From JBBQAA01 sp038276395 (lineage in GTDB: Bacteria > Actinomycetota > Thermoleophilia > Solirubrobacterales > Solirubrobacteraceae): a stretch of 64,000 nt of DNA. Below the pieces are notes generated by a model. That model was given only the letters and a program-made list of their open reading frames with translations, did no database searches and was not told the origin of the DNA. Within the stretch, counting starts at the first letter, position 1. Every line of letters begins with the position of its first letter. The position numbers and the translations under genes were made by a program. Of this stretch, positions 31,639 through 40,715 are shown in pieces. The stretch is taken from positions 1 through 64,000 of the forward strand of contig JBBQAA010000060.1 of NCBI GenBank assembly GCA_038276395.1, read 5' to 3'.

Positions 31639-33536
31639 TCGTCCTTGCCGTCCTCGCCGTCGTCGGCGTCCTCGGTCTCGGGGGAGTCCTCGCCCTCGGC
31701 CGTGTCGTCCTCGGTCTCCTCGTCCCCGCCGCCGCCGTCCGCCGCCTCGCCGATCCGCGCGATCGGCGCGCCGGAGGAGATCGGCTCGCCCTCCTTGACG
31801 TGCAGCTCGGCCACCGTGCCCGCCTTGGGCGCCGTGATCTCGTTCTCCATCTTCATCGCCTCGATGATGCAGAGGACCTGGCCCTCCTCCACGGCGTCCC
31901 CCTCGGCCACGAGGACCTTCCACATGTTCCCCTGCAGCGGGGACTCGACGAGGTCGGGCCCCCCGGCACCGCCGCGCTTGCGGTCCCCCCGGGAGGGCTT
32001 CTTGGCCGCGCCCGCGCCGTTGGCGCCCGCCGCGGGGCCGGCGCCGCCGGCGAAGGGCGGCCCGATGACCTTGACCTCGAAGCGCTTGCCCGAGACCTCG
32101 ACGGTGTAGCCGTGCTCGACCGTCTCCTCCTCCTCGGCCTCCTCGCCCTTCTTCTCGGGCTTCGGATAGGCGAGGTCCTCAAACCAGTCGGGGTCCTCGA
32201 GCAAGTCCCGGCAGGTCTCGGCGTTGGCCCACTGCTCGGTGGCCAGGAGCTTTGAGTGGAAGGGGATGAGCGTCTTCAGCTCGCCGATCTCGTACTCGGA
32301 GAGCGCGCGCAGCATCCGCCGCGTGGCCGCCTCGCGGTCGGCGTCCCAGACGATCAGCTTGGCGATCATCGGGTCGTAGGTGGGGGAGATCTCGCCGCCC
32401 GGGCCGACGCCCGAGTCCACGCGCACGCCGGGTCCCGAGGGCTCGACGTAGGCCCCGATGCGCCCCGGGGCGGGCGCGAACTTCTTGGCGGCGTCCTCGG
32501 CGTTTATCCGGCACTCGATGGCGTGGCCGCGCAGGTCGACGTCGTCCTGGGTGTAGGCCAGCTCCTCGCCCGCGGCGGCGCGGATGCCCTCCTTGACGAT
32601 GTCGATCCCCGTGACCATCTCCGTCACGCAGTGCTCGACCTGCACCCGGGTGTTCATCTCGAGGAAGAAGTACTCCGGCTTGCCGTCGCGCTCGGCCAGG
32701 AGGCCCTCGACCGTGCCCGCGCCCTTGTAGTCGACGGCCTTGGCCGCCTCGGTGGCGATCTTCCCGATGCGCTCGCGCAGCTTCTCGTCGACGGCGGGCG
32801 CCGGCGCCTCCTCGATCAGCTTCTGGTGACGGCGCTGGATCGAGCAGTCGCGCTCGCCGAGGTGGATCACGTTGCCGTGGCCGTCGGCGAGGATCTGCAC
32901 CTCGACGTGGCGAGGGTCGGGCAGGTAGCGCTCGAGGTAGACGGTGGCGTCGGAGAAGAACTTCTCCCCCTCGCGCGCGGCGCCCTCGAAGGCGTCCTTC
33001 AGCTCCTTCTCCTCCAGTGCGACGCGGAAGCCCTTGCCCCCGCCGCCGCCCGCCGCCTTGACCGCCACGGGGTAGCCGATCGAGTCCTCGATGATCTTCT
33101 GCGCGGCCTCGATGTCCTCGACCGGATCCGTGGTGCCGGGGACGATGGGGACGCCCGCCTTCTCCATCAGCTCGCGCGCCTTGGTCTTCGAGCCCATCGC
33201 GTCGATTGCCGAGGCGGGCGGCCCGATGAAGGTGACGGACTTCGTCTCCTCCAGGCGGCGGGCGAAGGCGGCGTTCTCGGCCAGGAAGCCGTAGCCGGGG
33301 TGGACGGCGTCGGCGCCCGACTCCTCGATGACCTCCAGCAGCTTGTCCACGTTCAGGTAGGACTCGGCGGCCGGCGCGGGCCCGAGCAGGTAGGCCTCGC
33401 CGGCGCGCTTGACGTGCAGGGCGTCGCGGTCGATCTCGGAGTACACCGCGACGGTGGCGATGCCCATTTCCTCGCAGGCGCGGATGACGCGGACGGCGAT
33501 CTCGCCCCGGTTGGCGATGAGGATCTTCTCGAACAT
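31635..33536 (-). CDS. acyl-CoA carboxylase alpha subunit (biotin carboxylase plus BCCP)
   Basis: 633 residues. The biotin carboxylase part (1-450) starts MFEKILIANRGEIAVRVIRA and carries the ATP-grasp loop KAAGGGGGKGFRVA, EERDCSIQRRHQK-like and EMNTRVQVEH motifs. A biotinyl domain follows, with the biotin-accepting Lys562 in EAMKMEN. It would carboxylate biotin with bicarbonate and ATP and pass CO2 to a carboxyltransferase acting on acetyl- or propionyl-CoA; the matching beta subunit lies at 38435-40006. An unusual acidic tail of about 35 residues (Asp/Glu/Gly, 598-633) follows the biotinyl domain. A TAGCAT box lies 11 bp upstream of the ATG. Confidence 0.93.
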   Translation of the reverse strand: MFEKILIANRGEIAVRVIRACEEMGIATVAVYSEIDRDALHVKRAGEAYLLGPAPAAESYLNVDKLLEVIEESGADAVHPGYGFLAENAAFARRLEETKSVTFIGPPASAIDAMGSKTKARELMEKAGVPIVPGTTDPVEDIEAAQKIIEDSIGYPVAVKAAGGGGGKGFRVALEEKELKDAFEGAAREGEKFFSDATVYLERYLPDPRHVEVQILADGHGNVIHLGERDCSIQRRHQKLIEEAPAPAVDEKLRERIGKIATEAAKAVDYKGAGTVEGLLAERDGKPEYFFLEMNTRVQVEHCVTEMVTGIDIVKEGIRAAAGEELAYTQDDVDLRGHAIECRINAEDAAKKFAPAPGRIGAYVEPSGPGVRVDSGVGPGGEISPTYDPMIAKLIVWDADREAATRRMLRALSEYEIGELKTLIPFHSKLLATEQWANAETCRDLLEDPDWFEDLAYPKPEKKGEEAEEEETVEHGYTVEVSGKRFEVKVIGPPFAGGAGPAAGANGAGAAKKPSRGDRKRGGAGGPDLVESPLQGNMWKVLVAEGDAVEEGQVLCIIEAMKMENEITAPKAGTVAELHVKEGEPISSGAPIARIGEAADGGGGDEETEDDTAEGEDSPETEDADDGEDGKDE

Positions 33537-33547
33537 GGCGGGGCGGG

Positions 33548-33553
33548 ATGCTA
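33548..33553 (-). promoter_or_regulatory. -10 box TAGCAT for the biotin carboxylase gene
   Basis: TAGCAT on the minus strand, 11 bp before the ATG at 33536; it overlaps the end of cysC. Confidence 0.35.
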
Positions 33554-34138
33554 TCCCGGGCCGCCGAGGGCGCCGAGCACGCGCGCGGCCGCGGCGCCCG
33601 TCGGCTCCTCGGCGCCGTGGACGACGAGCTCCGGGTGCTCCGGAGGCTCGTAGGGCGCGTCGATGCCGGTCATCCCCGACAGCTCGCCCGCCCGCGCCCG
33701 CGCGTAGAGGCCCTTGGGATCGCGGCGCTCGCACTCCTGGGCGGGCGTGTCGACCCACACCTCGAGGAAGGGCAGGCCGTCGGCCGCGTGGGCGGCGCGG
33801 GCGGCGTCGCGGCCCGCGCGAAAGGGGGAGACGAGCGAGACGAGGGCGATGAGCCCGGCGTCGGCGAAGAGCCGGGCCACCTCGCCGACGCGACGCACGT
33901 TCTCGGCGCGGTCCTTCGCGGAGAAGCCGAGCCCGGCGTTCAGCCCGTGGCGGAGGTTGTCGCCGTCGAGCAGGTAGGCGGGGCGCCCCGCGTCGGCGAG
34001 CAGGCGCTCGAGCTCGACCGCGAGGCTCGACTTCCCTGAGGCGGGCAGCCCCGTCAGCCACACGGTCGCGCCGCCGCGCCGGGCGACCTGTGAGGCGTGC
34101 CAGGTGATCTCGGCCGCGCCGGGGGGGGCGGGGCTCAC
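33551..34138 (-). CDS. cysC: adenylylsulfate (APS) kinase
   Basis: 195 residues. It phosphorylates APS to PAPS. The P-loop is GLPASGKSS (30-38). DGDNLRHGLNAGLGFSAKDR follows with the APS-binding region, then ENVRRVGEVARLFADAG, VSPFRAGRDAAR and DPKGLYARARAGEL, with GIDAPYEPPEHPEL near the end. The GTG start overlaps the cysH stop by 4 bp, so the two are coupled. Because the neighbouring reductase looks like the APS-using type, PAPS made here may serve sulfation rather than reduction. No ATP sulfurylase gene lies in the window. Confidence 0.93.
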   Translation of the reverse strand: MSPAPPGAAEITWHASQVARRGGATVWLTGLPASGKSSLAVELERLLADAGRPAYLLDGDNLRHGLNAGLGFSAKDRAENVRRVGEVARLFADAGLIALVSLVSPFRAGRDAARAAHAADGLPFLEVWVDTPAQECERRDPKGLYARARAGELSGMTGIDAPYEPPEHPELVVHGAEEPTGAAAARVLGALGGPG

Positions 34139-34785
34139 GCCACGTGCATCCCGCACTCCGTCTTGCCGGAGCCGGCCCAGCGGCCGTCCCGGCCCTCGGA
34201 GGGGGCGGTGCAGTGGATGCAGCCGATCGAGGCGTAGCCCCGGTCGTGCAGCGGGTGGTAGGGCACGTCGTTGGCGAACAGGTAGCGCCAGACGTCCTTG
34301 TCGGTCCAGTCGGCCAGCGGGTTGCCCTTCCAGAGGCCGTGCTTCTGATCCCAGGCGAGCTTCGGGGTCTGGGCCCGGCCGGGCGACTGGTCGCGGCGGA
34401 GCCCCGAGACCCAGGCGTCGACGCCGGAGAGGGCCTCGGCCAGGGGTGAGACCTTGCGCATCCCGCAGCACGCGTCGGGGTCGGTCTCCCACAGACCGTC
34501 CCGGCTCGTGTCGCCGCGAAAGACGTCGAGCTTCACCCCGTAGTGCTCCTCGACCCGCCGCCAGGTCTCGTAGGTCTCGGGGAAGAGGACTCCCGTGTCG
34601 AGGATGAAGAAGCGCGCCGAGGGCTCGATCCGCAGCAGCATGTCGAGGATGACCGAGGCCTCCTTCTGCAGCGAGCAGGCCACGTAGAGCCGCGGGTGGA
34701 ACTCGTCCACCAGGTGCTGGAGCACCTCCTCGGCGCTCGCGGCCTCGAGATCGGGCGGGGACGGGGCGGTCACGGGCGAGGTCAT
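34135..34785 (-). CDS. cysH: assimilatory APS reductase (iron-sulfur CysH type)
   Basis: 216 residues. It reduces APS (possibly PAPS) to sulfite. The nucleotide-binding core has ACSLQKEASVILDMLL and ILDTGVLFPETYETW. Two cysteine pairs, Cys106-Cys107 (DACCGMRK) and Cys189-x-x-Cys192 (GCIHC), are the ligand set for the 4Fe-4S cluster of APS-type reductases. The catalytic Cys211 is in the tail TECGMHVA. The ATG at 34785 fits the family start; the frame is open further upstream, but that overlaps the promoter. A GATC-centred palindrome upstream is shared with the sulfite reductase gene. Confidence 0.93.
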   Translation of the reverse strand: MTSPVTAPSPPDLEAASAEEVLQHLVDEFHPRLYVACSLQKEASVILDMLLRIEPSARFFILDTGVLFPETYETWRRVEEHYGVKLDVFRGDTSRDGLWETDPDACCGMRKVSPLAEALSGVDAWVSGLRRDQSPGRAQTPKLAWDQKHGLWKGNPLADWTDKDVWRYLFANDVPYHPLHDRGYASIGCIHCTAPSEGRDGRWAGSGKTECGMHVA

Positions 34786-34798
34786 TGCGCTAGCAAAA

Positions 34799-34804
34799 AT
34801 ACTA
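34799..34804 (-). promoter_or_regulatory. -10 box TAGTAT for cysH
   Basis: TAGTAT on the minus strand, 13 bp before the ATG at 34785, immediately downstream of the palindrome at 34805-34820. Confidence 0.35.
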
Positions 34805-34820
34805 AAGCCCGATCGGATTT
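34805..34820. promoter_or_regulatory. candidate sulfur-regulon operator upstream of cysH
   Basis: Imperfect palindrome AAGCCCGATCGGATTT centred on GATC, with 6 of 8 half-site pairs matching. It abuts the cysH -10 box and shares its core CCCGATCGG with the perfect palindrome upstream of the sulfite reductase gene. Confidence 0.4.
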
Positions 34821-34862
34821 GGACCTGTCGGGTCGGCACTGGCGCTCGGAGCTCGAATAGCC

Positions 34863-34868
34863 GATACT
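34863..34868 (+). promoter_or_regulatory. -10 box GATACT for the response-regulator gene
   Basis: GATACT lies 9 bp before the ATG at 34878; a GGAGG motif follows at 34870-34874. Confidence 0.35.
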
Positions 34869-34877
34869 TGGAGGCGC

Positions 34878-35303
34878 ATGAGCACGACCACCGACCACGT
34901 GCGCGTCTTCCTGTGCGACGACGTCGCCGAGATCCGCGTCCTCATGCGCTTCACGCTCGAGGAGGACGAGCGCCTGCGGGTCGTCGGCGAGGCCGCCGAC
35001 GGCGAGGCGGGCGTCGCCGGCGTGCTCGAGACGAAGGCCGACGTCATCCTGCTCGACCTCTCGATGCCGGGCATGGACGGCCTGGAGGCGATCGGCCGCA
35101 TCCGTGAGGTCGCGCCCGCGACCGGGATCGTCGTGCTCTCCGGGTTCTCGGTGGGGCGGCTCGGTGAGGCGGCGCTCGAGGTCGGCGCCCATCGCTACCT
35201 GGAGAAGGGCGAGCCCGCCGAGGTCATCCGCGCGGCGATCCTCGAGGTCGCGCGCGAGCGGGTCGACGGCGGCGCGGAGCCCGAGGGTCCCCCCGCCGGC
35301 TGA
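34878..35303 (+). CDS. single-domain response regulator
   Basis: 141 residues, essentially one receiver domain. The acidic pair is in VFLCDDVAEIRVL, the phospho-acceptor Asp in VILLDLSMPGMDGLEA, the Thr/Ser in VVLSGFS and the Lys in YLEKGEP, so it should be phosphorylatable. There is no output domain; the last 20 residues are a short Glu/Pro/Gly tail. It may be a shuttle or phosphate sink for a kinase encoded elsewhere. It is divergent from cysH and followed 3 bp later by an acetyltransferase gene, with which it probably forms an operon. Confidence 0.88.
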   Translation: MSTTTDHVRVFLCDDVAEIRVLMRFTLEEDERLRVVGEAADGEAGVAGVLETKADVILLDLSMPGMDGLEAIGRIREVAPATGIVVLSGFSVGRLGEAALEVGAHRYLEKGEPAEVIRAAILEVARERVDGGAEPEGPPAG

Positions 35304-35306
35304 GCG

Positions 35307-35858
35307 GTGCGCGAGCTCGAGACCGAGCGGCTCCTGCTCCGGCGCTTTCGCGCCGCCGACCTCCCGCGCTTCACCGCCTACCGGAGCGACCCGGAGGTCG
35401 CCCGCTATCAGTCCTGGACGCCGGACTTCGGCCCGGCGGAGGCGGAGCGCTTCCTCGACGAGCAGGACGGCGCCGACCTCGGACCGCCCGGCGTGTGGCT
35501 TCAGCTCGCCGCGACCGACCGGGCGTCGGGCGCGCTCGCCGGCGACTGCGCCGTCTCGGTCGTGCCCGGTCCGCCCCGGACATTCGAGCTCGGCGTGACG
35601 ATGTCGCGCCAGGCGCAGGGCCGGGGACTTGCGCGCGAGGCGACCGCCGCGGTCGTGGCCAGGCTCTTCGCCGAGCACGACGCCCATCGCGTCACGGCGG
35701 TCCTCGACGAGCGCAACGAGGCCGCCGCACGCCTGCTCGCCGGCCTCGGGTTCCGGGAGGAGGCGCGGCTCGTCGAGGCCGACTGGTGCAAGGGCGAGTG
35801 GGTCACGCTGCGGACCTTCGCCATGCTCGAGCGCGAGGCGGGGCTCGAGGCGGCCTGA
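35307..35858 (+). CDS. GNAT acetyltransferase, RimJ/RimL-like
   Basis: 183 residues. It begins RELETERLLLRRFRAADLPR, the typical start of RimJ/RimL-type acetyltransferases that modify N-termini of ribosomal proteins or small amines. The acetyl-CoA motif is VTMSRQAQGRGLAREATAAV, and the region AVLDERNEAAARLLAGLGFR is motif B. The GTG start lies 3 bp after the stop of the response-regulator gene. It converges with the small gene at 35868, with 9 bp between stops. The substrate is unknown. Confidence 0.88.
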   Translation: MRELETERLLLRRFRAADLPRFTAYRSDPEVARYQSWTPDFGPAEAERFLDEQDGADLGPPGVWLQLAATDRASGALAGDCAVSVVPGPPRTFELGVTMSRQAQGRGLAREATAAVVARLFAEHDAHRVTAVLDERNEAAARLLAGLGFREEARLVEADWCKGEWVTLRTFAMLEREAGLEAA

Positions 35859-35867
35859 GCTACGGCC

Positions 35868-36092
35868 CTAGCGGCCCCAGGGCACGGGGTCGCCCCAGCC
35901 CGTCGGCGCGCCGGGCTCCCGGCTCGTGGCGGCGAGGCGAGCGGCGCGGACCCACGGGTTGACCCGCGCGGGCGCCGCGGCCGGCGCGGGCGCGGTCTCC
36001 CTCATGAACTGCTCGAGCGCGGCGACGACGGCGGCCGCCTCCGCGGGGGAGGTGCCGGGCGCGACGATCGATAGCTCGGGCCGGCGGTTCAC
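35868..36092 (-). CDS. probable acyl-CoA carboxylase epsilon subunit
   Basis: 74 residues from a GTG at 36092. The N-terminal half, ELSIVAPGTSPAEAAAVVAA followed by LEQFMRET, matches the short beta-strand plus helix (G-x-x-S/T-x-E-E-x-A-A-x-V-A-A-L) of actinobacterial acyl-CoA carboxylase epsilon subunits. The C-terminal half has NPWVRAARL and a terminal GWGDPVPWG. Epsilon subunits bind the beta carboxyltransferase and stabilise the holoenzyme. It sits 11 bp downstream of the sulfite reductase gene rather than next to the beta gene, 2.3 kb upstream. The identification is by pattern only; the alternative is an unrelated small protein. Confidence 0.5.
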   Translation of the reverse strand: MNRRPELSIVAPGTSPAEAAAVVAALEQFMRETAPAPAAAPARVNPWVRAARLAATSREPGAPTGWGDPVPWGR

Positions 36093-36103
36093 TCCCGGCG
36101 AGG

Positions 36104-37912
36104 CTACACCGCGCACTCGCCCTCGCCGCGCACGACGCGGTAGGGCTCGGAGCGGTTCCAGTCGATGAAGTGGCTCATCGTCTCCAGCGAGAACTCGAGG
36201 GGCAGCGCGAGGTCCTTGACGAGCGCCTCGAAGTAGCCCTTCTCCTGACGGGCGACCCAGGGGTTGAACTCCTCGGCGTCCTCCCGCTTCTCCTGGTAGT
36301 CGCGGATGATCCGCTCGACGGCGTCGGGCACGCGCTTGGCCGGGAGCCGCGCCTTCAGGCGGGCGCCGAAGACGACCTCGCCGCCCTCGTAGGAGCCGCC
36401 GATGTGGGCGACGTAGGCGGGGATCGTGTGCTCCCCGACCTTGATCGAGGCGCCGTAGAAGCCGAGGTTGCCGATGTGGTGCTGCGAGCAGCCGTTCGGG
36501 CAGCCCGACATCTTGATGTGCAGGCGGCGGACGAGCGGGTCGTCGATCGCCATCTCCTCCAGGCGCGTCTGGACGGCCTGGTTGAGGCCCATGGAGGCGG
36601 TGATCCCGAGCTTGCACGAGTCGGTGCCGGGGCAGGAGACGACGTCGGTCACCGCCTCGGCGCCGGCCTCCCCGAGGCCGAGCGCGTCGAGGTCCCGCCA
36701 GAGGTCGTAGAGGGCCTCGTCCCGGACCCAGCGCAGGACGAGGTTCTGCCACACGGTGGTGCGGGCGTAGCCGCCCGAGTACTCCCGCATGATCGCGGCG
36801 AGGCCGCGGAACTGCTCGGGGGAGAGATCGCCGCGGGTGACCTTCACCTCGACGGCGGAGAAGCCGTGCTGGGGCTGGCGCCTGACGTTCCCGGTGACGA
36901 AGGCGTCGAAGGCGCGGCCGTCGCCGTTAGGCGAGCCGGGGGAGAGCGGCGGCCCCGGGGCGCCGGCCTCCTCGTCGTGGTCGAAGCGGTCGAGCGTGTA
37001 GTCGCGCTCGCCGGCCCAGCCACCCGCGAGCTCCTCCTCGACCATCGCCCGGAACGCCTCGATCCCGACCTTGTCGACGAGCACCTTGATCCGGGCGCGG
37101 GCGCGGTTGACGCGCAGGAAGTCCTGGCGGTCGAAGATCCGCAGGCAGGCCTCGGTATAGCGGAGGTACTCGCCGTCGTCGGCGGCGACGAACTCGGCGA
37201 GCGTCGGCGCGAGGCGGGGCATGATCGAGGTGCCGCCGCCGACGCGCATCTCGAACCCGCGGACGCCATCGCGCACGCGGGGGATGAAGCCGATGTCGTG
37301 GATGCCGGTGATCGCGCGGTCCTCGTCGGTGGCGGAGAACGCGGTCTTGATCTTGCGCGGCATGAGCTGGAAGTCCTCGTGGCGCACGAAGTAGCGCACG
37401 AAGGCGCCGACGTAGGGGGTTGGGTCGAAGGGCTCGCCCGCGCAGATCCCGGCCCAGGGGTCGCCGGTGACGTTGCGCACGGTGTTGCCGCAGCCCTCAC
37501 GGGAGGACAGGCCGGCGCTGGCCATGAGGCGGATCGCCTCGGCGGCGTCGGGCAGCGGGATGTGGTGGAGCTGGACGTTCTGCCGCGTCGTGATGTGGCC
37601 CTTGTTGAGCGGCGCGTAGCGCTCGACGACGTCGGCGAAGGTCTCCATCTGCTCCGGGGAGATCCCGCCGAAGGGGAGCTTCACGCGGATCATCTGCACG
37701 TCGGGCTGGCGCTGGCCGTAGACGCCCTGGCGCAGGCGGAAGGGGATGAACTCGAGCTCCTCCTGCTCGCCGCGGAGGAAGCGCCCGGCCTCGGTGTCGA
37801 AGTCGTCGAACTCACGCTCGAGGATGGGGATCACGTGGCCGGGCACGTTCCGGACGACCTCGGGGTTGTTCAGCGAGCCCTCGCGGCCCTTGTGGGTGCT
37901 AGTCGTCGGCAT
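36104..37912 (-). CDS. sir: ferredoxin-dependent sulfite reductase (nitrite/sulfite reductase family)
   Basis: 602 residues. It reduces sulfite to sulfide with six electrons using a siroheme and a 4Fe-4S cluster. The cluster ligands are Cys427 and Cys433 (CPGTDSCKLG) and Cys471 and Cys475 (SGCPNGCSQHH). The repeated ferredoxin-like half-domains are seen at QMIRVKLPFGGISPEQMETF and at EVKVTRGDLSPEQFRGLAAI. Nitrite reductases share this fold; I prefer sulfite because cysH, cysC and a rhodanese are close. The ATG at 37912 has a TATATT box 6 bp upstream and a perfect 18-bp palindrome just beyond it, so the gene is probably leaderless and regulated. Confidence 0.88.
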   Translation of the reverse strand: MPTTSTHKGREGSLNNPEVVRNVPGHVIPILEREFDDFDTEAGRFLRGEQEELEFIPFRLRQGVYGQRQPDVQMIRVKLPFGGISPEQMETFADVVERYAPLNKGHITTRQNVQLHHIPLPDAAEAIRLMASAGLSSREGCGNTVRNVTGDPWAGICAGEPFDPTPYVGAFVRYFVRHEDFQLMPRKIKTAFSATDEDRAITGIHDIGFIPRVRDGVRGFEMRVGGGTSIMPRLAPTLAEFVAADDGEYLRYTEACLRIFDRQDFLRVNRARARIKVLVDKVGIEAFRAMVEEELAGGWAGERDYTLDRFDHDEEAGAPGPPLSPGSPNGDGRAFDAFVTGNVRRQPQHGFSAVEVKVTRGDLSPEQFRGLAAIMREYSGGYARTTVWQNLVLRWVRDEALYDLWRDLDALGLGEAGAEAVTDVVSCPGTDSCKLGITASMGLNQAVQTRLEEMAIDDPLVRRLHIKMSGCPNGCSQHHIGNLGFYGASIKVGEHTIPAYVAHIGGSYEGGEVVFGARLKARLPAKRVPDAVERIIRDYQEKREDAEEFNPWVARQEKGYFEALVKDLALPLEFSLETMSHFIDWNRSEPYRVVRGEGECAV

Positions 37913-37918
37913 GAGCCG

Positions 37919-37924
37919 AATATA
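37919..37924 (-). promoter_or_regulatory. -10 box TATATT for the sulfite reductase gene
   Basis: TATATT on the minus strand, 6 bp before the ATG at 37912, predicting a leaderless transcript. Confidence 0.5.
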
Positions 37925-37927
37925 TAG

Positions 37928-37945
37928 GAATCCCGATCGGGATTC
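37928..37945. promoter_or_regulatory. perfect palindrome upstream of the sulfite reductase gene
   Basis: GAATCCCGATCGGGATTC is a perfect 18-bp palindrome three bases upstream of the -10 box, overlapping the rhodanese stop. Its position would let a bound regulator block or assist RNA polymerase. The cysH promoter has a related site at 34805-34820. Confidence 0.55.
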
Positions 37946-38234
37946 AGGAGTCTGTGGGGCGGCCCGCCGCGGTCCACGCGTCGAGGCCGCCGGCGAGGCT
38001 CGCGGCGTCGCGGCCGGAGGCCCGGAACGCCTCGGCGGCCATGCGCGAGCGGTCCCCGGTCTTGCAGTAGAAGACGACGGAGCCGTCCCCGAGCTCCGCC
38101 GCGCGCTCTTGGAGCTCGGGGAGCGGGACGTGCATGGCGCCGGGGATATGACCCACCGCCCACTCCTCCTCCCGCCGGACGTCCACGAGCGTCGCGCCCT
38201 GCGGAATTGCGTCGGCGTCGAGCTCGGGCTCCAT
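37944..38234 (-). CDS. rhodanese-domain sulfurtransferase
   Basis: 96 residues, a single rhodanese domain. The catalytic Cys57 is in the loop FYCKTGDRSRMAA; the CKTGDR loop is of the usual six-residue sulfurtransferase length. VDVRREEEWAVGHIPGA and LAGGLDAWTAAGRP are the flanking signatures. It would carry persulfide sulfur between donors and acceptors. It lies 31 bp upstream of the sulfite reductase gene on the same strand and is likely part of the sulfur unit. A TAGATT box 8 bp before the ATG gives it its own promoter. Confidence 0.9.
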   Translation of the reverse strand: MEPELDADAIPQGATLVDVRREEEWAVGHIPGAMHVPLPELQERAAELGDGSVVFYCKTGDRSRMAAEAFRASGRDAASLAGGLDAWTAAGRPTDS

Positions 38235-38242
38235 CGGGGGAG

Positions 38243-38248
38243 AATCTA
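38243..38248 (-). promoter_or_regulatory. -10 box TAGATT for the rhodanese gene
   Basis: TAGATT on the minus strand, 8 bp before the ATG at 38234. The remaining 186 bp up to 38434 contain no recognisable gene. Confidence 0.4.
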
Positions 38249-38434
38249 GCCGCCCCGAACCGACGCGCGCGTCGAGGCTCTCGGCCTCCGGAATCTCCGC
38301 TTCGCCTGGGGCGATGCGACGGCCGGCCCCTTCCCCGACTGGCCCGTCGCGAGCTCCGCGAAACATGAATGGCGATTCAACCGCGCATATCGCGGTCAGA
38401 TGCCACTCGATGCCGAGCGGCGGGGCGGGCCGGG

Positions 38435-40006
<1,572 letters not shown>

Positions 40007-40016
40007 GCGGCGGGGG

Positions 40017-40022
40017 AGGTTA
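40017..40022 (-). promoter_or_regulatory. -10 box TAACCT for the carboxyltransferase gene
   Basis: TAACCT on the minus strand, 10 bp before the ATG at 40006. Confidence 0.35.
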
Positions 40023-40133
40023 GTGGCGGGCGCGTCTGTCGCGCGGGCGAGGGCCGGGGAGGACGGGTCACGGGTCCTCCGGCCGCCGCGGCAAACGCCG
40101 AGATCTGTCGCGACGCCGGTGCGCCGTCCCGCG

Positions 40134-40637
40134 TCAACCGCGGGAGAACGGCTGGTGGTGCGCGACGCCGAGGGCATCGAGCGCGCCGGAGAGGACGGCC
40201 GTCGCCTGGCGGTCAAACGGGGTCGGCGGGTCCTCCGGGGCACGGGCGGACGGCGGCTGGGCCGCGGGGGAGGGGGCCGGCGCCGCGTCGGCCCGGCGCC
40301 AGAACCGCAGCCACGAGCGCCGCGGCGCGGGGGGCGGCGCCGGCGCAGGCTCTGGCCGGTCGGGCTCCGGGGCGACCCGGACGGGCTCGGCCGGCGCGTC
40401 CCCCGCCGCCGGGCGCGCCGTGAGCGTCACCTTCGTGCCCCATCCCGTCGGCTCGAGCGCCACCGTGCCGCGCGCGGTCTCGCCCTCCCAGGCGACGGTG
40501 GACCCGGCCTCCAGGCGGGTGATGGCGATCTCCCCGAACTCGCCGAGGTGCTCGGCGAGCGCGGCGAGGTCCGAGACCTCGCTCCACAGCTCGGGCGGGG
40601 ACTTGACGAGGGTGCGGGAGATGGACGTGTCGGGCAT
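40134..40637 (-). CDS. SRPBCC/START-like protein with proline-rich tail
   Basis: 167 residues. Residues 1-75 (SISRTLVKSPPELWSEVSDL, LGEFGEIAITRLEAGSTVAW and PTGWGTKVTLTA) look like a SRPBCC helix-grip ligand-binding domain with the usual alternating beta strands. A proline/alanine-rich linker with a basic patch RRSWLRFWRR (75-130) follows, then a short helical end DRQATAVLSGALDALGVAHH. The ligand is unknown. The basic Trp-containing patch could touch membrane. It stands alone between the carboxyltransferase and the DUF2269-like gene. Confidence 0.6.
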   Translation of the reverse strand: MPDTSISRTLVKSPPELWSEVSDLAALAEHLGEFGEIAITRLEAGSTVAWEGETARGTVALEPTGWGTKVTLTARPAAGDAPAEPVRVAPEPDRPEPAPAPPPAPRRSWLRFWRRADAAPAPSPAAQPPSARAPEDPPTPFDRQATAVLSGALDALGVAHHQPFSRG

Positions 40638-40682
40638 CCCCTCTCGGTTCGCCGGCTACGGGAGCGGTCCTGCCGACGGGGG

Positions 40683-40696
40683 CAGGATTAATCCTG
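40683..40696. promoter_or_regulatory. 14-bp palindrome within a G/C-flanked hairpin
   Basis: CAGGATTAATCCTG is a perfect palindrome flanked by GGGG and CCCC-type arms, between the DUF2269-like stop and the SRPBCC start. It could be a terminator for the former (no T run follows) or an operator for the latter. Its AT-rich centre is unusual in this GC-rich sequence. Confidence 0.35.
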
Positions 40697-40715
40697 TCCC
40701 CGGCCCCGACGGCCC

